Part shown: positions 17,697 to 24,838 of the stretch, in pieces
Position numbering within the stretch: position 1 is the stretch's first letter
How the letters are laid out: each line of letters opens with the position of its first letter
IMG/VR virus record: IMGVR_UViG_3300037585_002540
Coordinates: 1-40,678 of that record
Direction: 5' to 3' (one strand)
DNA length: 40,678 nucleotides
Source of the DNA: a virus
The notes under the pieces: generated by a model
Seen by the model: the letters and a program-made list of their open reading frames with translations, nothing else
The model's database searches: none
What the model was told of the DNA's origin: nothing
Made by a program: the position numbers and the translations under genes

Positions 17697-18556
17697 TGAG
17701 TAGACACCATTCCCTTGCGGATTTGAGGTCGGATATTACTACTGAGTTGAGAAACCCTACTACGGCATCTCGGTATACCGATACAGAAATAGACCTAGCT
17801 ATCCGCCGAGCAACTAACTTTCTATCTGAATACTTCTGGTATGAAGACAAAGATACAAGTAAAAGCTTTGTAAACGGTACATATCAGTACACATACAATG
17901 ACCCTATAAAAGACATATATCGTGTAGACTTTGTGGATTCAGCTACGAGTCCACCACAGATTGCTGTCGATTGGTATGAAGAAAAGAATATGGCTGGTAC
18001 AGAGTTATATTTTTTAGAGAATCATACTGATGCGTCTACCATACATGTATGGTATGAACGTCACCCCACAGCGTTCCCCTCTGACCTGACGATGAACGGA
18101 AGTATTAATCATGCTGTGACAGAGATTCCTATCTCATCTGGTACTAATACAATTGATTGGCCCGCTACGGGGTATTTAAAAATTGATAACGAAGTAATGT
18201 CTTATAGTGCAATCACACGTACTGTATCTCCCGAGGTATTGACAGTAGCTAGAGGAAAAATAGATACAGCTGCACAGAGTCATACTACAGCATCTCTTCT
18301 TTCTTTTGTTAATTTAGTTGAGAAAGAGATATTCTTTGATGGTGTCCGGGATATTGCAATAGCTTATTTAAATCGTATGCGTATTGTAGACGCGCCCTCT
18401 GCGGATATAGGGGGGAACATTACTGTTATGAGAGAGATAATGGAGCAATTACGTCCATGGATACGAGAGCATCGTATGCGATCTAAACGACCAGCCAAAC
18501 CAAAACAGGGTAGATCTAGGCCCATGCGTCACAGGAAGCGAGGCGTAAGGGGGTAG
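17696..18556 (+). CDS. Head-tail adaptor / neck protein (putative)
   Basis: A 286-residue protein. The N-terminal part (LADLRSDITTELRNPTT, TDTEIDLAIRRATNFLSEYF) has the helical pattern of head-to-tail connector proteins, in which 'YTD.EI..AI..A' marks the adaptor fold. It is followed by a beta-rich part with YQYTYNDPIKDIYRVDFV and a basic C-terminus rich in Arg/Lys/Pro (KPKQGRSRPMRHRKRG). It is immediately followed by the 946-residue tail protein. The adaptor role is by motif resemblance and position; a tail-tube protein A-like role is the alternative. Confidence 0.55.
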   Translation: MSRHHSLADLRSDITTELRNPTTASRYTDTEIDLAIRRATNFLSEYFWYEDKDTSKSFVNGTYQYTYNDPIKDIYRVDFVDSATSPPQIAVDWYEEKNMAGTELYFLENHTDASTIHVWYERHPTAFPSDLTMNGSINHAVTEIPISSGTNTIDWPATGYLKIDNEVMSYSAITRTVSPEVLTVARGKIDTAAQSHTTASLLSFVNLVEKEIFFDGVRDIAIAYLNRMRIVDAPSADIGGNITVMREIMEQLRPWIREHRMRSKRPAKPKQGRSRPMRHRKRGVRG

Positions 18557-18559
18557 TCA

Positions 18560-21400
18560 ATGGCAACATTAGGTGAATTTTTATATGGTGCCGAAACATA
18601 TGCTGCCTCTATTGGTTCAGGAGACCAAGCAGGAGTTACTCATAATATAGTTATGGATAACGTAGGTCTTATGACTGCAGGTACTCCTACTCGTTCAGAT
18701 ATTACATCTGCTATACCACGTATCTCTATTGGTTCTGAACAACGACAGCATACAGACTTTTCTGAGCGAGATACCTTTGGGCAGAGCACATACCATCATG
18801 GGTTTGGAGAGTTAAACTTTTCTGATCGTGCAAAGTTTATGTCGTCAGAAGGTGTATGGACTCTAGTACCAAACCAAGTAACTCTTGCGCCACAATGGAC
18901 ATCCTTTCAATGGGAAAATGCAGATGGTACTGGTGATGATTATGACTTCAATGGAGTTATAAAATCGCAGAGTGAGTGGGCTGCTAATACATGGATTCTT
19001 GTTTCAGGAGATGCTGCTGCACAAAACGCACTTTACTATTGGTATAATGCAGGTAATAGGTGGAGGAAGCACGCTGCGGCAATCACAGCTATGAATACAT
19101 CCTCTGGTTCTCCTACAGATCTACAAGGATTTGGTACTGGTGCTAATAGTAATTTGTATATAGCACAAGGTGAAGCTACTAATATGGTTAGACTTAATTC
19201 TAACTTGTCAACTGCAGCAGATAATGGTGTTCCTGCTAAGTTTGTAGAATCTTTTGCTGGTAAGTTGTGGAGAGCAGATAACCTAAACGAAATATACTAT
19301 TCAGTAGACCCACATACAGATGGCAGTGCAACATGGACAGCACCTACAGGAGAAAATGAGGGAACTGTTGGAGATTCTACCTACCTTATTAGAGGCATGA
19401 CAGTACATGATAATGCATTATGGATAGGTAAAGATGACGGTATATATAAAATATATAACTCTGCAAGCGCGTCAGGTACAGAGGTTTGGCAGACTCAAAA
19501 AGTAATCGATTTGTCTCATCTAATAAGCGAGTTCAATGGTCAAGCTATGATTAGCTTTGGGGGTAATTTATACTTCTCAGTTGATAGAGGATTAGGTAAG
19601 TGGGATGGGGCTACTATGCAGATGATGGGGCCTGATAAAGGTTCTAATGCTACAGAGAATTTTATGCAGCTAAAATCTATATACGACACAGCATTACCAC
19701 AAGATGTAAACACAGAAGCAGCCTCACTTAACTCAGGTGCTGTAGGTACTATACGCTCTATGACACATGATGGTACTAATTTATATGTTGCAGTAGATTC
19801 TGGCGGAGATGCGTCCGGAGGTTCAGGAGGAGAATCTCGTGTAATGGCATGGAACGGATCTGGTTGGCACCAAGTATATTCTACAAATGAATGGAATACT
19901 TCTTATCATGAGCCGGGAGATTATCGAACACAGTTTGTTGGTTTCATACCTAGAAAAGGGAACTCAGGGTGGGAGAACTATCCACGTATTATTATAGGTA
20001 ATGAAGCTGTAACAAATGAAGAAGAAGATGGTGTAGAAAAAGACGATAGAGTAATACAATGTTACTTACCTAGGTGGGGACAGAACTTACTAGATGATAC
20101 AGCTTCAGATGGTGCGTATAACTTACGATTTCAGCCTACTGGTTATTTAATTACTTCATGGTTTGATGGTGGGCTACCTGATGTTGAAAAGACTTTCTTT
20201 GATGTAGTTGTTGAAGCCCAAGCTGTTGGACTAAGTACTGGAGATAACAGTATAAAAGTTGAATACCAAGTAGATAATATAGATGTATGGAATGAACTCC
20301 ATCAACAAACTGATAAGACAGCTAGTGATGTTGACTTAATTATTTCAAGTCCGTTACAGAAACTTACTTTTCCTGACAATGGAAATCTTGATAGGTCTAT
20401 ATATGCTAAAAGAATTAGGCTAAGGTTTACACTTACACAGGCAACTACTGGTGGTAGTCGAGAATACCTCACACCTGTACTTAAATCATGGGCGTATCAT
20501 TTTGTTGTTCGTCCTGAATCTAGATTTGGTTGGAATCTTACAGTAAAATGTTATGACAACCTCATAGATTTACAACGTAGACAGGTAAGCAGACCTGCAG
20601 ACGAGCTTCGACAGTACCTATACTCACTCCGTGACCAGAAGATACCTATTATTTTTCATGATGGTACTGAGCTACACCAGATTAAAAACAAAGTACTTAA
20701 TCCATCTATGGAGTATCTAACTCTTCTTGAAGGCTCTGCTCCTAATGGGTACACAGCGGTTGGTAGTACTATAAGTACTACGTCACAATACAGATCACAT
20801 GGATTTAGATCAATGAAGGTAGATCCAAGTGCTGCGACAGGGGACGCTTCTGTTACAATAGGAACATTTGATTTGCTTAAATACGACAATGTGTTTGCTG
20901 CGGCAACTATATTTGTACCAGAGGGTACAGATAATGTGTACTTACAAGTAGTTAAAACTTCAGACAGTTCTATACTAGCTGAGATAGAGTATACTCCAAT
21001 GACTGCTTCTGGTGAGTTTGGCGATATTTATTTAGCTAACCATACTAGGTGGGTACGAAAAACATTGTTTGCTGAAGGTATTCCTGCGGCAGCTAACTAT
21101 ACGTTTAGAGTTATACGTAAGTCTGCGGATGCTGATACTACTGCGCCTTTCTATGTTGATACAGTTGAATTCTCTAACAACGGACCTAACAACTTAAAGC
21201 AAACAAACTACGATTATGTTGATGGAGATCAGCTACGTTGTAGATGGCTAGGCACACCACATAATTCTGAGAGTGTACGACAATCTGGGTATCAAGTATA
21301 CATTACAGGTATGACAGAATCTCTTAGGTATCCTGAAGTACTAGCAACTAGTACAACCTTTGATAGTGAGATAACATTATCTCTTAGAGAGGTTTCGTAG
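18560..21400 (+). CDS. Large beta-rich tail protein (nozzle/tubular B-like candidate)
   Basis: A 946-residue protein. Residues from about 190 to 460 show repeated short beta strands with Trp and Gly turns (LYIAQGEATNMVRLN, LWIGKDDGIYKIYN, LYFSVDRGLGKWDG, LYVAVDSGGDASGG), like propeller blades. A later region (about 710-870) begins NPSMEYL and looks like a carbohydrate-binding jelly roll. Between them is a stretch with IPIIFHDGTELHQIK. It follows the adaptor-like gene, in the order podoviruses use for tubular proteins A and B. A tail nozzle with sugar-binding capability is inferred. No tape-measure gene is near, in keeping with a short tail. Confidence 0.55.
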   Translation: MATLGEFLYGAETYAASIGSGDQAGVTHNIVMDNVGLMTAGTPTRSDITSAIPRISIGSEQRQHTDFSERDTFGQSTYHHGFGELNFSDRAKFMSSEGVWTLVPNQVTLAPQWTSFQWENADGTGDDYDFNGVIKSQSEWAANTWILVSGDAAAQNALYYWYNAGNRWRKHAAAITAMNTSSGSPTDLQGFGTGANSNLYIAQGEATNMVRLNSNLSTAADNGVPAKFVESFAGKLWRADNLNEIYYSVDPHTDGSATWTAPTGENEGTVGDSTYLIRGMTVHDNALWIGKDDGIYKIYNSASASGTEVWQTQKVIDLSHLISEFNGQAMISFGGNLYFSVDRGLGKWDGATMQMMGPDKGSNATENFMQLKSIYDTALPQDVNTEAASLNSGAVGTIRSMTHDGTNLYVAVDSGGDASGGSGGESRVMAWNGSGWHQVYSTNEWNTSYHEPGDYRTQFVGFIPRKGNSGWENYPRIIIGNEAVTNEEEDGVEKDDRVIQCYLPRWGQNLLDDTASDGAYNLRFQPTGYLITSWFDGGLPDVEKTFFDVVVEAQAVGLSTGDNSIKVEYQVDNIDVWNELHQQTDKTASDVDLIISSPLQKLTFPDNGNLDRSIYAKRIRLRFTLTQATTGGSREYLTPVLKSWAYHFVVRPESRFGWNLTVKCYDNLIDLQRRQVSRPADELRQYLYSLRDQKIPIIFHDGTELHQIKNKVLNPSMEYLTLLEGSAPNGYTAVGSTISTTSQYRSHGFRSMKVDPSAATGDASVTIGTFDLLKYDNVFAAATIFVPEGTDNVYLQVVKTSDSSILAEIEYTPMTASGEFGDIYLANHTRWVRKTLFAEGIPAAANYTFRVIRKSADADTTAPFYVDTVEFSNNGPNNLKQTNYDYVDGDQLRCRWLGTPHNSESVRQSGYQVYITGMTESLRYPEVLATSTTFDSEITLSLREVS

Positions 21401-21912
21401 TGGCTGGTATTAAAAGTTTAAGAGGAGCAAGACAAGCATCTGCTTATCCTAAGTTCCCCCGCAAGTATACTAAAACTAATACTGATAGTGTGTTAAGGGA
21501 TAGGCGTAGAAAGCCACCTGAGTTTGGATATGACAGACTTGAAAATAGAGCGTCACCTAAAACAGGCTCACTTGCACTAGCTACACTACCAGAACGTATT
21601 GTACATAAAAAGCTTACTCAAATGTTACAGGGTGGTAGCCGATTTATTTTTCAACGTGAAGAACTAGGTGGTCGTAATTATATTGGCGGGTTTATTCTTG
21701 ACTTTACAATTATAGATAGATCTCCTTATATAGCTATTGAAATTCTTGGAGATTACTGGCATCAAGCTTATGAAAAAGCCGCAGATTTAGAAAGACAAAT
21801 GGCAGTATTAAGAGAAGGTTATATATACCATGAACTATGGGAAAGTGAAATTTATATTAGTGATGAATTTTTAGAAAGTAAACTAGCGGTTATACTAGAA
21901 GGAAGACTCTAG
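21400..21912 (+). CDS. Vsr/DUF559-like endonuclease domain protein
   Basis: A 170-residue protein starting with GTG inside the stop of the tail gene (TAGTG overlap). Residues 1-50 are basic. Then come LPERIVHKKL (E65), GGFILDF (D101), IAIEILGDYWH (E114, W120, H121) and R132 in DLERQMAVLREGY, a pattern of the very-short-patch-repair / DUF559 branch of PD-(D/E)XK nucleases. A nuclease at the end of a tail gene run is unusual. It may process genome ends, attack host DNA, or be a stand-alone mobile gene. Catalytic residues look intact. The specific substrate is unknown. Confidence 0.65.
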   Translation: MAGIKSLRGARQASAYPKFPRKYTKTNTDSVLRDRRRKPPEFGYDRLENRASPKTGSLALATLPERIVHKKLTQMLQGGSRFIFQREELGGRNYIGGFILDFTIIDRSPYIAIEILGDYWHQAYEKAADLERQMAVLREGYIYHELWESEIYISDEFLESKLAVILEGRL

Positions 21913-21920
21913 GAGGAAAT

Positions 21921-22610
21921 ATGTTAAATCAATACGGGAATGCTCGCGGTTGGATGCCGGATGTAAACCACATAGGCACAACACAGTACGGGTACGCTGA
22001 TGTTCCCCCTAACACTATGAAACCAATAGCTGTAATTAACCACATTATGCAGGGCTATGCTCGAACTATGATTGAGTGGGCTGAAACTAACAGTGTACAA
22101 AAGTCTGCACACTTTATTGTAGATAGAGAAGGTAACATCACACAGACCGTGAGTATATACTCACCTGCATGGCATGCTGGTCGTACTGCTAAAGAATCAT
22201 GGAAGTCATTTCCCGGAGGTAATCCGAATAAGTATACTGTGGGCATAGAACATGAGGGATTCAGTGTAGATCCCGGCTATGGTTATGACTTTATATATGA
22301 AGATGAGTGGCCTGAAGCCATGATGCAAGCCTCAGCTAAGATACATCAGTGGGTACTGGGGGAACTAGGGCTTGAAGCTAATGACCAGACGGTCATAGGT
22401 CACTATGAAACGGATGCTGTTAGTCGTGCTAATGATCCCGGTCCTGCATGGAGTAAAGATACTCTGCTTAGTCTGATTGCGGGAGAGTCCAGTCATTCAG
22501 AAACTGATCAATCAGTTTGTAATTGCGATGAGAGATTAGCCACCATAGAACAGAGGCTAGACAAACTAGAAACATGGGCACGAAAAGAAGATGATAATTC
22601 ATTCGACTAG
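21921..22610 (+). CDS. Endolysin: N-acetylmuramoyl-L-alanine amidase (Amidase_2/PGRP)
   Basis: A 229-residue lysin that would cut the amide between muramic acid and L-alanine in peptidoglycan. The zinc ligands are H41 (VINHIMQG), H161 (VIGHYE) and D172 (RANDPGP), and the domain also shows AHFIVDREGNITQTV, PAWHAGRTA and YTVGIEHEG. Residues from about 196 to 220 are a coiled coil (DERLATIEQRLDKLETWARK) that could drive oligomer formation. AGGAGG lies before the ATG. No signal peptide is seen, so export needs the holin, and a holin candidate lies 1.1 kb downstream. Confidence 0.9.
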   Translation: MLNQYGNARGWMPDVNHIGTTQYGYADVPPNTMKPIAVINHIMQGYARTMIEWAETNSVQKSAHFIVDREGNITQTVSIYSPAWHAGRTAKESWKSFPGGNPNKYTVGIEHEGFSVDPGYGYDFIYEDEWPEAMMQASAKIHQWVLGELGLEANDQTVIGHYETDAVSRANDPGPAWSKDTLLSLIAGESSHSETDQSVCNCDERLATIEQRLDKLETWARKEDDNSFD

Positions 22611-22864
22611 TCGTCTTTAATCGAGCCGAGTTCCACCTTATTATCTTGGTTAATAAACGATTCATAATGTGACCCCATCCAATCTACAGGTACTTTATCA
22701 TTATCGGATAATCTTACGAATAGATCCATACATTCTTCACTACATATTGAAGTAGTTTGTTTTTCATCAATATCTTTTGATATTCTAATAGACGTGTTTT
22801 CAGGTAATGTGCCACAAAAAACACAGGGTCCCTCTACTGTATCTAGGAATTCAACTTTTAACAT
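22607..22864 (-). CDS. Small zinc-ribbon-like protein on the opposite strand
   Basis: An 85-residue protein encoded against its neighbours, between the lysin and the metallophosphoesterase. Cysteines are spaced CVFCG and CSEEC about 25 residues apart, a Cx2C/Cx3C metal-binding pair. The rest is acidic and ends ELGSIKDD. AGGAG lies 4 bases before the ATG (22864), with a TTG directly upstream. Its stop overlaps the last bases of the lysin gene. It is transcribed from the divergent promoter at 22896-22905. The family is unknown, and a regulator or host-interaction role is only a guess. Confidence 0.6.
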   Translation of the reverse strand: MLKVEFLDTVEGPCVFCGTLPENTSIRISKDIDEKQTTSICSEECMDLFVRLSDNDKVPVDWMGSHYESFINQDNKVELGSIKDD

Positions 22865-22872
22865 CAAGCTCC

Positions 22873-22905
22873 TTGAAAAAGTTTTTTATATATGGTATAA
22901 TTATA
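22873..22905 (+). promoter_or_regulatory. Divergent promoter with symmetric -10, probably leaderless rightward
   Basis: Rightward: TTGAAA (22873-22878), a 17-base spacer and TATAAT (22896-22901). The predicted start falls at about 22908, the A of the metallophosphoesterase ATG, and no ribosome site is present, so the message is probably leaderless. The -10 is part of the perfect palindrome TATAATTATA (22896-22905), which offers a second TATAAT on the opposite strand. That one would serve the zinc-ribbon gene at 22864, with a weak -35 (TTTCAA) 17 bases away. Confidence 0.65.
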
Positions 22906-22907
22906 GC

Positions 22908-23696
22908 ATGAAACTAGTCACATTGAAAGCTGAAAAAGATATTCAGCTATTTCCCATAGGGGACGTACAATATGGGCCACCTGCATGTGATATCAATGGA
23001 TTCCAGCGTTGGGTAGACTATGCGATGTCGCATAAAAATCCAATGTTTATAGGTACTGGGGATTATATTGATTTAGGTAGCCCATCAAACAGGAACAGTA
23101 TCATTGCTGATATAAAGAAAGGAAATCTATATGACACTATCCAAGAAGCTTTGGATACAAAGTCAAGAGAATTCTTAGAAGTTATAAAAGATATACTGAA
23201 ACCGACAAGAGGTAAATGGTTAGGGCTTGTAGAAGGACACCACTATTGGGAGTACGCAGATGGTACGACAACAGATAAGGAACTTGCAGATTATCTAGGA
23301 TGTGAATTCCTAGGCACTTCAGGTATCGTTACCATGAAACTACCCAAAAAACAACAGTGTTCTATATGGTTACACCACGGTAAAGGTGGTGGCTCTGCGA
23401 TAGGTGGACCACTCACACAATTAGAAAAGATGCTACACTCTTTTGATGCAGATATATATTTAATCGGGCATCACCACAAAAAAGTAGCAACCAAAGTACA
23501 AAAGTTATATGCCAATAATCAAAAGCTATCTCATAAAGATGTGATACTTGCGTGTACTGGCAGCTGGCTGAAGGGTTATATGCAGGACTCTGATACATAT
23601 GTAGAAAAAGGCATGATGACCCCCGCCGCATTAGGCGGAATAAAGATAGATATCAAGACGGAGAATTCGTCTATGGATATGCAAATAGTACTGTAG
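22908..23696 (+). CDS. Calcineurin-like metallophosphoesterase
   Basis: A 262-residue enzyme with the full metal-binding set of the family: IGDVQYG (D19), GTGDYID (D52), VEGHHYWE (H111), WLHHGKG (H156/H157) and IGHHHKK (H188/H190). It would hydrolyse a phosphomonoester or diester using two metals. The substrate is unknown; nucleotides, nucleic acid ends or phosphorylated proteins are all possible. The ATG at 22908 is preferred over one at 22794, because the upstream stretch lies over the opposite-strand gene and the promoter sits directly before 22908. It lies between lysin and holin genes, an uncommon spot for this family. Confidence 0.8.
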   Translation: MKLVTLKAEKDIQLFPIGDVQYGPPACDINGFQRWVDYAMSHKNPMFIGTGDYIDLGSPSNRNSIIADIKKGNLYDTIQEALDTKSREFLEVIKDILKPTRGKWLGLVEGHHYWEYADGTTTDKELADYLGCEFLGTSGIVTMKLPKKQQCSIWLHHGKGGGSAIGGPLTQLEKMLHSFDADIYLIGHHHKKVATKVQKLYANNQKLSHKDVILACTGSWLKGYMQDSDTYVEKGMMTPAALGGIKIDIKTENSSMDMQIVL

Positions 23697-23705
23697 GAGG
23701 TACAA

Positions 23706-23921
23706 ATGTTTAAGGAAGCGAATTTAAAGGATTTGGGGGAACGCTGTGCGATGACATTTATCCAAGCATTTTTGGGTATTGTCGCAGCGGGACCACTAGT
23801 AGGTATGGATGTTGAACCTATGAAAGCAGGGGCAGCAGCTGGTGTTGCAGCCGTACTGTCAGTCGTAAAGACATACGTAGCACAACATTCTGGTGACAAG
23901 TCAGGAAGTATAATCTCGTAA
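23706..23921 (+). CDS. Holin, r1t-like
   Basis: A 71-residue protein with an N-terminal amphipathic part (FKEANLKDLGERCAMTFIQA) and two short hydrophobic stretches: FIQAFLGIVAAGPLV (about residues 18-32) and AGAAAGVAAVLSVVKTYVA (about 42-60). It ends GDKSGSIIS. This matches the r1t-type holins known from Gram-positive and actinobacterial phages (pattern 'F...F..AFL.....G......W..A..A...A..S...S......G...S'). It would form membrane holes to release the lysin. AGGAGG is placed 5 bases before the ATG. Confidence 0.7.
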   Translation: MFKEANLKDLGERCAMTFIQAFLGIVAAGPLVGMDVEPMKAGAAAGVAAVLSVVKTYVAQHSGDKSGSIIS

Positions 23922-23922
23922 C

Positions 23923-24108
23923 ATGAGTGAGATAAACATTTCATCGGATGAAATGATTCTTGCATATGGAGAAGTATGCCTGAAACTTCGTTTAACAGAA
24001 CACAAACTCGACGTTGCAAACGAAGAGATTAAACGATTGCAAGGGCAACTTGATTTTTATGATGATAAACTATGGAAAGAGTCTGTTACTCCATTGGAGA
24101 AAGACTAA
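23923..24108 (+). CDS. Small coiled-coil protein after holin
   Basis: A 61-residue, helical protein (YGEVCLKLRLTEHKLDVANE, EEIKRLQGQLDFYDDKLWKE) starting one base after the holin stop. No ribosome site is seen, so it probably relies on coupling to the holin. No transmembrane segment or signal peptide is evident, so a spanin is unlikely. It is the last gene of the rightward arm and faces the leftward uracil-DNA glycosylase gene only 7 bases away. Its role is unknown; a holin-linked antiholin is possible but not supported by sequence. Confidence 0.5.
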   Translation: MSEINISSDEMILAYGEVCLKLRLTEHKLDVANEEIKRLQGQLDFYDDKLWKESVTPLEKD

Positions 24109-24115
24109 TCGAGCC

Positions 24116-24715
24116 TTACCATATTAAGTCGTCTATGAGTTCTCGGAACTTTACTAAGTGCGAAGTAGTGTTTGGTATTTCATCACGGGAACGAGCTAAA
24201 TAAGCAGGATGATATAGGGGCATTATATACGTAGGATGTGTGGAGTCCCACCAAGCCTTACGTATGTGCCCCTGTATTTTTCCTATTCCACCTTTGTTTG
24301 GAAACTCTATAAACTTGTTGGTAGAGAACCTACCGAAAGTAATAACACCCTTTGGTTTTATAAGTTGTAATTGTTGGTTTAACCATGGTGCACATGATTC
24401 TATCTCATGTTGTTTAGGGTCAGGGTTTCCGTCACCTACCCAACACTTAACCATATTAGTTATATATGTGTCGGCTCGTGAGTACCCTGCGTTCTGTAAT
24501 AGTTGTGTCAGGAGTTGCCCAGAGTAACCAATAAAAGGTTTACCTGTGCGATTCTCTTGATCTCCCGGAGCTTCTCCTATCACAACAATGTCAGCGTTTA
24601 CTGGACCTTCCCCTGCTACACCGAATGTTCTATTGTCATGCAGACCACACTGGCGACAGGCTTTAATCCTATTTTCTATATCAGATAATTGGGTGGATGG
24701 GTCCTTTACGTTCAT
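24116..24715 (-). CDS. Uracil-DNA glycosylase, family 4 (Fe-S)
   Basis: A 199-residue enzyme that removes uracil from DNA. The four cluster cysteines are C20 and C23 (CRQCG), C91 (KCW) and C108 (SCAPW), in the spacing of family 4 glycosylases. Catalytic and binding motifs are GEAPGDQEN (47-55), GKPFIGYSG (58-66) and LYHPAYL (167-173). It is the final gene of the leftward operon, after the RNR, so the two together would raise dNTP supply and keep uracil low. A close relative, the polymerase-associated SPO1-type UDG domain, lacks this layout. Confidence 0.9.
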   Translation of the reverse strand: MNVKDPSTQLSDIENRIKACRQCGLHDNRTFGVAGEGPVNADIVVIGEAPGDQENRTGKPFIGYSGQLLTQLLQNAGYSRADTYITNMVKCWVGDGNPDPKQHEIESCAPWLNQQLQLIKPKGVITFGRFSTNKFIEFPNKGGIGKIQGHIRKAWWDSTHPTYIMPLYHPAYLARSRDEIPNTTSHLVKFRELIDDLIW

Positions 24716-24818
24716 ACAACGCCTTTCTGTTCATTCGTGATATCCATGCTCCGAAGTGCATGTCCCTTGGTTTACCTGCCAAGAGCTTCTGGTATTCTTT
24801 TAAATTAGTTTCAAACAT
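24681..24818 (-). CDS. Short 45-residue protein between RNR and UDG
   Basis: An ORF of 45 residues (begins MFETNLKEYQKLLAGKPRDM, ends KGPIHPII) in the 123-base gap between RNR and UDG. It overlaps the UDG start by 35 bases, as in compact phage operons. It is charged, helical at the start and basic in the middle (MNRKALYERK). The nearest purine-rich site is an AGGGAGGGG about 13 bases upstream, somewhat far. The family is unknown. It is supported mainly by its protein-like composition and by filling the gap. Confidence 0.5.
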   Translation of the reverse strand: MFETNLKEYQKLLAGKPRDMHFGAWISRMNRKALYERKGPIHPII

Positions 24819-24838
24819 TAGATATGTGGATCCCCTCC

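Noticed and set aside
22618-24115. TAATCGAGCC at both convergent gene ends (22618-22627 and 24106-24115)
   Set aside because: A 10-mer repeat is expected many times by chance in 40 kb, and neither copy forms a hairpin.
24109-24115. Terminator between the two converging arms
   Set aside because: Only 7 bases separate the genes and no stem-loop is seen; termination must occur within the opposite gene or by another mechanism.
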